From JAYUHK01 sp043778415 (GTDB lineage: Bacteria > Bacteroidota > Bacteroidia > Chitinophagales > Saprospiraceae): a DNA stretch of 18,018 bases. The stretch is taken from assembly GCA_043778415.1 (NCBI GenBank), contig JAYWGG010000225.1, forward strand, positions 1-18,018, written 5' to 3'. This document shows, piece after piece, positions 5,503 to 13,270 of the stretch (its first letter is position 1; each line of letters begins with the position of its first letter). The position numbers were made by a program, and so were the translations under genes. The notes under the pieces were generated by a model, which saw nothing but the letters and a program-made list of their open reading frames with translations, ran no database searches and was not told the origin of the DNA.

Positions 5503-8358
5503 TTGATAGCTACCGAATTTGACTACCAAACTGTCCCAAATGATACTTTGGGCGTGAAGAAAACAACGCTTCGCAACGGATTGACACTTCTGATGAGCGT
5601 GAACGACGAAGAGCCGCGCGTGATGACGCACATCGTGGTAAAAGCGGGTTCTAAAGATGACCCTGCGGATGCTACGGGGCTGGCGCACTACCTCGAACAC
5701 ATGATGTTCAAAGGGACTTCCAAGATTGGAGCTTTGGATTGGGCGCAAGAAAGCAGCTTGCTCGACCAAATTTCTGACCTCTACGAAGCGCACCGCTCTA
5801 CGACCGACGAAGCCGAGCGGAAAGGTATTTATGCCAAAATTGACGCGGTTTCGGGAGCGGCGGCGCAGCTCGTCGCCACCAACGAATACGATAAAATCGT
5901 GAAAGCAATCGGCGCAAAAAGCACCAACGCCTACACCTCCAACGACCAAACTGTATATATCAACGACGTTCCGAGCAACGAGCTGGAACGCTGGATGCGC
6001 TTGGAATCCGAGCGTTTTCGGGAGCTGACGCTCCGACTTTTTCATACAGAACTCGAAACTGTGTATGAAGAATTTAACATCGGGCAGGACGATGACCAAC
6101 GAAAGGCTTACAAAATATTGTTGGAAACGCTTTATCCAGACCACCCATACGGCACGCAAACCACCATCGGCACAGGCGAACATCTCAAAAATCCGTCGCA
6201 CGTCCGCATCAAAGAATTTTTTGCAAAAAATTATGTTGCCAACAATATGGCTATCGTATTGGCGGGCGATTTTGACCCCGATGAGGCGACTGCATGGGCA
6301 GAAAAATATTTTGGAAATTACGAAATGAAGCCTGTCACAAAATTTGAATTTAAGGCACAAAAACAACTCGCCGATGCCACGCACAAAATCGTGTTTGGGC
6401 AGGAAGCCGACTTCGTAGAGATGGCTTGGAATGTAGGTAGTTTGTCGGTCAAAGAGTCAGATTTATTGACACTTTTGGGCTATTTGCTCTACAATGGTAA
6501 GGCGGGTTTGATAGATATTGACCTCGTACAGGAGCAAAAAACGCTCGAAGCGGCGGCGTTTGCTTACGCCTTCAAAGATTTTTCGCTCTTTGGGCTGTAC
6601 GCTATGCCGCGCGAAGGGCAGACGCTTGAAGAGGCGGAGCGACTGTTGTTAGATGAATTGGGGAAAGTCAGAAATGGCGATTTTGACGACAAATTGCTCA
6701 AAGGAGTCATCAAAAACCTGAAAATCAGCGAGATAAAAGCCAACGAATCCAACTCGTCACGCGTGAAAGCGATGACCAATATTTTCGGAAAAGAGTTGAA
6801 TTGGGAGGATTATGTGCAGCGTTTTGGACGCTGGGAAAATGTCACAAAAAAGGAAATTATGGATTTTGTCAATCAGTATTTGACTGAACAAAATTATGTG
6901 TCTATCCATAAAAAAACGGGCGAGGACACTTCGGTATTGAAAGTTGAAAAACCATCTATCACGCCCATCGCAGTCAATCGAGATGACGCTACGAACTTTG
7001 CGAAAGAATTATTGGCAGCGAATGCGCCTTTGCTTACACCGCAATTCGTTGATTATCAGTCCGAAATCCAATCTATTGTCCTGAAAAATGACTGGAAATT
7101 AGACGCAGTCAAAAACACGACCAATGAGCTTTTTTCTTTGAGTTACATCATCGCGCGCGGTAAACACACCGACAGAACGTTTCCGTTGGCACTTCATTAC
7201 CTCGAATATCTGGGGACGGAGCGGTACTCTGCCAGCCAACTCAGACAAGAATTTTTTAATTTAGGCGTAAATATGACGGTCACAAGTCAGGACGAAAAAA
7301 GTATAATTACTTTGGCGGGACTGGAGGAGTCTATGGAGGCAAGTATGGAACTTTTGGAGCATCTTTTGCGCTCGGCAAAGCCCGACGAAACGGTGCTTGA
7401 AAACATCGTAGAGGACATACTAACCGACCGCGAAAACGCCAAAAAAGACAAAGCTAAAATCCTTCGCACGGCGATGGCTTTTTACGCCCGCTATGGCAAA
7501 AATTCTCCTTATCTGAATGATTTTTCGGAGTCCGAATTGCAGCAAATGAGTAGCGAAAAACTTATGACAGAAATTCACAGTTTTGTGACATCTTTGCACC
7601 ACATTTTTTATTATGGTACGAGCGATATTGAGCGCGTAGGCGAGCTTTTAGAGCCGTTTCGTCCAAACTATCCAGTACCATTGCCGGCGCGCACGCAGCC
7701 CACGTTTGAGGAGTTGCCTACGGACGAAAATCAGGTAATGGTAGTCGATTTTCCGATGGTGCAAGCGGAAGTTTTGATGGTGTCGAAAGGTACGCCACGA
7801 TTCACGCTGTCCCAAAAAGTGATGGCGGATTGGTACAACGGATATTTTGGAACGGGTCTTTCGTCGGTAGTTTTTCAGGAAATACGGGAGTCGAAAGCGT
7901 TTGCATACTCAACCTACGCTTATTTTGAATCGCCCACGCGCCCGCATCGCGCCCACTATATGCAGGCTTATGTAGGCACGCAGCCCGACAAATTGCCAGA
8001 AGCGATTCCCGCGCTCTACGATATTTTGGATACTATGCCGATTGCGGAGGAGCAAATAGAAACCGCGCGCCTCTCGGTACTCAACAGCATCGAAACCCAT
8101 CGCATCAGTCGCTCCAAAATATACAGTAGCTATCTGATTAGCAAGGATTTAGATATTTATCACGACCTCCGAAAAGATATTTACGACACTCTGACGACCG
8201 CCACCGCGGCCGACTTGATAGCTTTCCAGAAAGCCAACGTGGCAGGCAGAAAATACACGATTTTGATATTGGGCAGCGTCGCCCATCTGCCCATAGATTT
8301 TTTAAAAACACTCGGAAATGTGACATTTTTAACGCTGGACGAAATAAGTCCGGAGTGA
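5503..8358 (+). CDS. M16 family zinc metallopeptidase (insulinase/pitrilysin type)
   Basis: A 951-residue peptidase with two homologous halves, the single-chain M16 layout. The inverted zinc motif HxxEH is intact (His62, Glu65 as the catalytic base, His66 in GLAHYLEHMMFKG). The distal zinc ligand is Glu183 in HTELETVYEEF. Segments such as YTSNDQTVYINDVPSNELER, before Glu183, are typical of Bacteroidota members. The second half (about 490-950) has the GTGLSSVVFQEIRESKAFAYS segment of the inactive domains. These enzymes degrade short peptides held in a closed chamber. No signal peptide is seen, so it is predicted to be cytoplasmic. The only supportable start is a TTG at 5503: no ATG or GTG lies upstream in frame, and the next Met (31) falls inside the first strand of the domain. 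The gene stands alone after a repeat-rich gap. Confidence 0.93.
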   Translation: MIATEFDYQTVPNDTLGVKKTTLRNGLTLLMSVNDEEPRVMTHIVVKAGSKDDPADATGLAHYLEHMMFKGTSKIGALDWAQESSLLDQISDLYEAHRSTTDEAERKGIYAKIDAVSGAAAQLVATNEYDKIVKAIGAKSTNAYTSNDQTVYINDVPSNELERWMRLESERFRELTLRLFHTELETVYEEFNIGQDDDQRKAYKILLETLYPDHPYGTQTTIGTGEHLKNPSHVRIKEFFAKNYVANNMAIVLAGDFDPDEATAWAEKYFGNYEMKPVTKFEFKAQKQLADATHKIVFGQEADFVEMAWNVGSLSVKESDLLTLLGYLLYNGKAGLIDIDLVQEQKTLEAAAFAYAFKDFSLFGLYAMPREGQTLEEAERLLLDELGKVRNGDFDDKLLKGVIKNLKISEIKANESNSSRVKAMTNIFGKELNWEDYVQRFGRWENVTKKEIMDFVNQYLTEQNYVSIHKKTGEDTSVLKVEKPSITPIAVNRDDATNFAKELLAANAPLLTPQFVDYQSEIQSIVLKNDWKLDAVKNTTNELFSLSYIIARGKHTDRTFPLALHYLEYLGTERYSASQLRQEFFNLGVNMTVTSQDEKSIITLAGLEESMEASMELLEHLLRSAKPDETVLENIVEDILTDRENAKKDKAKILRTAMAFYARYGKNSPYLNDFSESELQQMSSEKLMTEIHSFVTSLHHIFYYGTSDIERVGELLEPFRPNYPVPLPARTQPTFEELPTDENQVMVVDFPMVQAEVLMVSKGTPRFTLSQKVMADWYNGYFGTGLSSVVFQEIRESKAFAYSTYAYFESPTRPHRAHYMQAYVGTQPDKLPEAIPALYDILDTMPIAEEQIETARLSVLNSIETHRISRSKIYSSYLISKDLDIYHDLRKDIYDTLTTATAADLIAFQKANVAGRKYTILILGSVAHLPIDFLKTLGNVTFLTLDEISPE

Positions 8359-8367
8359 GGAAAAGGA

Positions 8368-8399
8368 TAAAATAATTAGCTCAAATGTTAATTATTTTA
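8368..8399. repeat. AT-rich hairpin after the M16 gene
   Basis: TAAAATAATTA (8368-8378) pairs perfectly with TAATTATTTTA (8389-8399) around a 10-base loop. It starts 9 bases past the M16 stop, so it may protect or end that transcript. The bases that follow are A, not T, so it is not a classical plus-strand terminator. TGTTAATTATTTT (8386-8398) recurs as a direct repeat at 8424-8436. Confidence 0.55.
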
Positions 8400-8507
8400 A
8401 AAAAATACGAATTATAGTGACGTTGTTAATTATTTTTTGTAACTTTATCAGCGAGTTTTACACTCATCGCAAGCCAACGTTCTGTTAAAGCTACAAAAAT
8501 AAATCTA

Positions 8508-11168
8508 ATGAAAAAAACTATTTTAACGATGCTATTTTTTGCCTGCTGCGGCTGGGCAACTGCTCAAAGTCTTCATGCCAACAACTGGATGTTTGGCTCT
8601 CGATACGGGCTAAATTTTAGTACGCCTGTTCCACATTTTGTCGATGCTGGTAAGTTTCTAACGAACTCAGGCTGTGGAACTATTTCTGACTCGTCGGGCA
8701 ATTTGATTTTTTCTACGAGCGGCTTAATTGCTTACGATAAATTTGGGCAACCTATGCAGTATGGAAAAGGGTTGACCGGCAGTGGTGGTGTGCAGTCTGG
8801 CTTGATTGTACGAAAACCAAACAGCAGTTTGTATTATATCTTTGGGGTATGGGCTATTTTAAATCAGCAGACATTTAACAAAAGCGACCTTTTATATTCA
8901 GAAGTGGATATGTCCGCCAACGGTGGCTTGGGAAGTGTGAGCAGCAAAAATAATCTTTTGCAAGCTGATGTGACCGAACATCTAACGGCTGTTCCGCACG
9001 CCAATGGTCGAGATGTTTGGGTGATTGCTCACAAAGGTGATTCTGATGAATTTTTATTCTATTTAGTCACGGCAAACTCGCCCCCAATTCTGCACCACAA
9101 GCAAGCTATCGGTATTTACTATTCGCTGTACTACTCGGGCTTGTTAAATGTAAAAGTGTCACCTGACCACAAAACCTTGGCGATATCTACATCCTCCTCA
9201 ATAATTGACTTATATGATTTTGATAACGCAACGGGAAAATTATCAAATCTCCGAACAATTTCTGCAGGGGCTAATTTTTATCCACAGACATTAGAGTTTT
9301 CTCCCAACAGCAAACTTTTATACGCCGTCGTCAGGCATACGATACTTGTAGGTACTTCTTATAGAGACTTATCATGGATACTCAAGCAATATGATTTAGA
9401 GGCGGCTAATATCGAAGCAAGTGCTGTCAGCGTCCGTGATTCATTGCCGTACACGGGGCAGCTACAGCTTGCTTCTGATGGAAAAATCTACTGTAATAGT
9501 GGCGAATCCTTGCGAATGATTGATTTTCCGAATAAAAAAGGGAAAGGTTGCGGCATATCTATATTTCATTTTACCTTTTACGCGTTCTACGACGGATTTG
9601 GTTATAGCTTTCCTCAATTTTATGATATTGAATTTCAGAACAAAAAGGATTTTGAGGTAAAAACAGCCTGCGCCAGCCAGTCTGCGACCTTCGTAGCGGC
9701 ATATCCTGTTGGTATAGACTCTTTATTTTGGAAGTTTGGCGATGGTGCTACCTCCTCCCAAGCCGCTCCCGAACACATTTATAGCCTCGCTCAAAGCTAC
9801 AACGTCACGCTGTATTATTTTAAAAATAATATTCTTCAAGACAGCCTCATCAAGACGATAAAAGTTGGAAACGATATTAGGTTAGGGAGGGATTTAGCTC
9901 TTATTTGTGCGGATAGTGCTAGTTTGACGATTGATGTTTTAAAAAACGATACCATACCCGGCGAAATAGATATTAGTTCCTTAAAAATAATTGTTCAAGA
10001 CTATAATTATGTAGACGCAACAGCCTATGCGGATACCGTGCAGGGGCTGATTACTTTCACTCTGACCAATCTCACAGCATGGCCATATTTTCTGGTTGGT
10101 TACGAAATCTGTAACAAGGAAGGCTGTTGCAAAAGAACAACCTTATTCATATTTAATTTGCCTTCAGAAGTTAAAATATTATCTTCTCCCATCTGTAATA
10201 AAGACAGCGTTTACTTATACTTTCCGTTGGATAGATATTTTGACAGTTCTAACAGCTACCAATGGGCGGTCAATGGAAATAGTGTAGGTGGCGATAGTTC
10301 AAAACTGTTTTTGGCTACCGTCAAGGAGGGCGATGTGATTACCGTGCAAGGGGATTTGGCGAGTAACTGCAAGACAAAAGAATTTCGCGATACGCTCGTA
10401 GTCAAATTTCTGCCCGCGCCGAGTGTCACGATTGCACCCAATAAGCCACTTTGCAACTTGGACAGCCTTACACTTACCGCTGTTACGAATGCTCCGAGCG
10501 TAGTCTGGAATACTGGTGACACCGCGAGCAGCCTCCGTATTCTGCCCATTATCGGCACTTCGTGGAGTTTGGTAGCAACAGGAGCTAACACTTGCAAGGC
10601 TACAGCTTTCTATACGCCAATTTTAGATACACCGATTGCGCTGACCATTCTGCCACCTCAATCCCAAGTATCTGAAGGCGACACTATTTCTTTGTTTGCT
10701 GATGTGAGTCCAATCGGAAATTATACTTACGTCTGGTCGCCAAGCAGTTCACTCTCTTGTAGCAACTGCCCTCGTCCCGTCGCGTCGCCAGACAAAACGA
10801 CTGTTTATAAAGTGACTGTCACCAACACGAATAATTGCCAAGCCTCTGCGATGACTGCACTCAAACTGCAAAATAATGAAGTATTTATTCCAAATATTTT
10901 TTCTCCGAACAACGACGGGTTCAATGATTATTTTACAGTGTTCGGCGGAGAAAATCTGAAAATAATCAATAAAATGTCCATATTCGACCGTTCTGGAAGG
11001 CAGGTGTACTATGCAGAAAATATTGCTCCCAACGTAGAAACCCAAGGCTGGGACGGAAATTTTTTAGTACAGGAACTCGTCCCACAAGTGTTTGTTTATG
11101 CCATCGAAGTAACTTTTGGTAAGGGAATTATTAAAAAATATCAAGGAGATGTGACGCTTTTAAAATAA
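8508..11168 (+). CDS. Secreted multi-domain protein with gliding-motility-type C-terminal domain (type IX secretion substrate)
   Basis: An 886-residue exported protein. Residues 1-20 are a signal peptide (MKKTILTMLFFACCGWATAQ). Residues ~21-390 are repeats of strand-rich units and look like a beta-propeller (VSPDHKTLAIS..LYDFDNATGKL, FSPNSKLLYAVV, LASDGKIYCNSG). A PKD domain lies at ~395-455 (FWKFGDGATSSQAAPEHIY). After it come an Ig/Cadherin-like unit (~465-550, SLTIDVLKNDT) and further Ig-like units with paired cysteines. The last ~95 residues carry the conserved VFIPNIFSPNNDGFNDYF, then WDGNF and VFVYAIEVTFGKG. This is the CHU_C / type B T9SS C-terminal signal, which directs export across the outer membrane. 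The protein is probably attached to the surface or released. Its ligand is unknown, and no T9SS core genes are nearby. Confidence 0.9.
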   Translation: MKKTILTMLFFACCGWATAQSLHANNWMFGSRYGLNFSTPVPHFVDAGKFLTNSGCGTISDSSGNLIFSTSGLIAYDKFGQPMQYGKGLTGSGGVQSGLIVRKPNSSLYYIFGVWAILNQQTFNKSDLLYSEVDMSANGGLGSVSSKNNLLQADVTEHLTAVPHANGRDVWVIAHKGDSDEFLFYLVTANSPPILHHKQAIGIYYSLYYSGLLNVKVSPDHKTLAISTSSSIIDLYDFDNATGKLSNLRTISAGANFYPQTLEFSPNSKLLYAVVRHTILVGTSYRDLSWILKQYDLEAANIEASAVSVRDSLPYTGQLQLASDGKIYCNSGESLRMIDFPNKKGKGCGISIFHFTFYAFYDGFGYSFPQFYDIEFQNKKDFEVKTACASQSATFVAAYPVGIDSLFWKFGDGATSSQAAPEHIYSLAQSYNVTLYYFKNNILQDSLIKTIKVGNDIRLGRDLALICADSASLTIDVLKNDTIPGEIDISSLKIIVQDYNYVDATAYADTVQGLITFTLTNLTAWPYFLVGYEICNKEGCCKRTTLFIFNLPSEVKILSSPICNKDSVYLYFPLDRYFDSSNSYQWAVNGNSVGGDSSKLFLATVKEGDVITVQGDLASNCKTKEFRDTLVVKFLPAPSVTIAPNKPLCNLDSLTLTAVTNAPSVVWNTGDTASSLRILPIIGTSWSLVATGANTCKATAFYTPILDTPIALTILPPQSQVSEGDTISLFADVSPIGNYTYVWSPSSSLSCSNCPRPVASPDKTTVYKVTVTNTNNCQASAMTALKLQNNEVFIPNIFSPNNDGFNDYFTVFGGENLKIINKMSIFDRSGRQVYYAENIAPNVETQGWDGNFLVQELVPQVFVYAIEVTFGKGIIKKYQGDVTLLK

Positions 11169-11280
11169 CCGCTCGTGGCAAATTTTTTCTAAATTTCTTC
11201 AGTAATCGCGAGGATAGATGAACTATTGCTGCTGCGTCAAGCCGCAAACTGCGAGGCGAACTATACTACAAATGCCAGAC

Positions 11281-11312
11281 TTGCGACGCACCATAAAAAA
11301 ATCTTATCTTTG
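11281..11312 (+). promoter_or_regulatory. Complete Bacteroidota-type promoter match without an obvious gene
   Basis: TTG at 11281-11283 and TATCTTTG at 11305-11312, with a 21-base spacer, match the -33/-7 consensus well. It points towards the 3' end of the oppositely oriented uvrC. No convincing coding region follows, so it may drive a small or antisense RNA. It lies in the 206-base gap 11169-11374, in which I see no gene. Confidence 0.4.
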
Positions 11313-11374
11313 CAATAAGTATTTTTACAGCATTATTTGTGGTTGTATAAAAACGCCCTTGCCCGCTCCCTTTT

Positions 11375-13192
11375 TCATTCCTCCAATTTTTCTTTCGTAA
11401 AATACCGTATCACTTGTTTGGTGGCGGCTTTGCCGATGACGGCTTGCAAATCCTCGCTCGTCGCCTCCTGTATTTTTTTGACAGACCCAAAATGTGAGAG
11501 CAGTTTTTCAGATGTTTTTTCGCCGATACCTTCGATGCCCGTCAGCTCCGTGCCGATAAAATTTTTGGAGCGTTGGTTGCGGTGAAACGTGATGCCGAAG
11601 CGGTGCGCCTCGTCGCGGGCTTGCTGGATAAGTTTGAGCGATTCCGATTTCTTGTTGATGTAAAGCGGAATACTGTCGCCCGGAAAAAATATTTCTTCCA
11701 ATCGCTTCGCAATGCCGACCACCGTTACGCGCTCCAAAATGCCGAGTCCGCGCAGACTTTTGACGGCTGCGCCGAGCTGCCCTTTGCCGCCGTCAATAAT
11801 AATGAGCTGCGGGAGCGGCGAAGACTCCGCCAGCAGGCGGCGATAGCGGCGCGTGACCACCTCCTCCATCGTAGCAAAATCGTTGGGACCTTCCACCGTC
11901 TTGACGTTGTAGTGCCGATAGTCGCGCTTGGCGGGCTTGGCGTTGCGGAACACGACGCACGCCGACACGGGGTTCGTCCCTTGCAGATTGGAGTTGTCGA
12001 AGCACTCGATGTGCATCGGCAAATCCGTCATTTGCAAGTCCGACTGTAAGGTGCGGAGTATTCGCTCGGCGGACGTTTGCTTGCTCTGGCGATTGATTTC
12101 TTCTTTTCTTTTTTGGAGCAAATAATACTGCACGTTTTTTTCGGAAAGCTCGAGCAGCTTTTTCTTATCGTTTATTTTGGGTACCGTAATCGTCAATCCA
12201 TTCTCCAAAAGTTCCATCTGATAAGGCAAAATCAACTCCGTGTTGGTGCTGCGAAATTTTTCTCGAAGAATCGAAATGCCGAAGGCAAAAAGTTCCTGCT
12301 CGTCTTCGTCGTCCAAGTTTTTTTCCATTTCGAGCGTGTAGGTGCTGATGATTGCGCCGTTGGCTACGCCAAGATAATTGACATAAGCCATTTTCTCGTC
12401 CGTCGCAATACTGAACACGTCCACATTCGTAATCGAGGTGCTGACCACCGTACTTTTGCCCTGATAATCCTCGAAAGCCAACATTTTTTCCTTCAAAAGT
12501 TGGGCTTTTTCAAACTCCAATCGCTCGGCGTAGCGTTGCATTTCGGCTTTCAGGTAGCTCTTTACTGCCGCAAAATGCCCTTTGAGCATACTTTTTATCT
12601 GGCTTATTTTTTCGTTGTAGCTGACTTCGCTCTCCAAACCCGCGCACGCGCCCATGCAGTTTTTGATGTGGTACTCGAGGCAAACTTTTACTTTTCGCTT
12701 CTCTACGACTTCTTCAGAAAGATTGAAAGTACAGTTGCGGAGCGGAAAAAGATTTTTGATAAGTTCCAAAATAATAAACACTTGCTGCTTTGACACATAA
12801 GGTCCAAAATAAGTAGAGCCGTCTTTTATCACGCGGCGCGTGATGAAAACGCGCGGAAAACGCTCGTTTTTGATACAGATATACGGATAGGTTTTGCCGT
12901 CTTTGAGCATCACGTTGTAGCGCGGCTGGTACTCTTTGATGAGGCTGGCTTCGAGCAGCAGTGCGTCGTGTTCGCTTTCTACGATGGTTGTTTCGATGTG
13001 GTGAGCGTTTTTGACGAGGGCGCGCGTCTTTGCCAACCTATCTTTGCGCTCCCCGAAGTAGGACGCAAGGCGATTTCGGAGGTTTTTTGCCTTCCCGACG
13101 TACAAAATCGTACCTTTTGCGTCCACAAAACGATACACGCCCGGCTCTGTGACGATGGTAGGAGCTAATTCGCGAAACTGTTCGGTGTTCAT
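11375..13192 (-). CDS. uvrC: Excinuclease ABC subunit C
   Basis: A 605-residue UvrC, the usual length. In nucleotide excision repair it binds the UvrB-DNA complex and makes both cuts around the lesion. Domains in order: GIY-YIG nuclease for the 3' cut (residues ~15-95, GVYRFVDAKGTILYVGKAKN, with Tyr20, Tyr31 and Arg39); a cysteine-bearing linker (~148-180, CTFN, CLEYHIKNCMGAC); the UVR motif that binds UvrB (~205-240, AERLEFEKAQLLKEKMLAFE); the RNase H-like nuclease for the 5' cut (~380-540, with ECFDNSNLQG near residue 400 and IIIDGGKGQL); and a C-terminal helix-hairpin-helix pair (~550-605, GIEGIGEKTSEKLLSHFGSV). The four linker cysteines fit the Fe-S cluster site reported for UvrC. It is divergent from the UbiD-family gene, with 78 bases between them. 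Confidence 0.97.
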   Translation of the reverse strand: MNTEQFRELAPTIVTEPGVYRFVDAKGTILYVGKAKNLRNRLASYFGERKDRLAKTRALVKNAHHIETTIVESEHDALLLEASLIKEYQPRYNVMLKDGKTYPYICIKNERFPRVFITRRVIKDGSTYFGPYVSKQQVFIILELIKNLFPLRNCTFNLSEEVVEKRKVKVCLEYHIKNCMGACAGLESEVSYNEKISQIKSMLKGHFAAVKSYLKAEMQRYAERLEFEKAQLLKEKMLAFEDYQGKSTVVSTSITNVDVFSIATDEKMAYVNYLGVANGAIISTYTLEMEKNLDDEDEQELFAFGISILREKFRSTNTELILPYQMELLENGLTITVPKINDKKKLLELSEKNVQYYLLQKRKEEINRQSKQTSAERILRTLQSDLQMTDLPMHIECFDNSNLQGTNPVSACVVFRNAKPAKRDYRHYNVKTVEGPNDFATMEEVVTRRYRRLLAESSPLPQLIIIDGGKGQLGAAVKSLRGLGILERVTVVGIAKRLEEIFFPGDSIPLYINKKSESLKLIQQARDEAHRFGITFHRNQRSKNFIGTELTGIEGIGEKTSEKLLSHFGSVKKIQEATSEDLQAVIGKAATKQVIRYFTKEKLEE

Positions 13193-13251
13193 AGATGCTA
13201 AAAGTAGATTTTTTTATTCACCCACAAAACTACTCACATTTTTTTTTGTTT

Positions 13252-13259
13252 CAAAGATA
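13252..13259 (-). promoter_or_regulatory. -7 promoter element for uvrC
   Basis: The minus strand reads TATCTTTG, a perfect TAnnTTTG match, 60 bases before the uvrC ATG. No TTG is evident at -33. It lies only 12 bases before the start of the divergent UbiD-family gene, so transcription of the two genes may interfere. Confidence 0.5.
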
Positions 13260-13270
13260 AAATAAAAATA

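Noticed and set aside
11218..11400. 60-codon open frame after the secreted protein gene
   Set aside because: No start-site signal, no protein-like pattern, and it runs over the 3' end of uvrC.
11928..12793. Long plus-strand open frames opposite uvrC
   Set aside because: They are antisense to a well-conserved gene and show no protein-like motifs. They follow from the codon pattern of uvrC.
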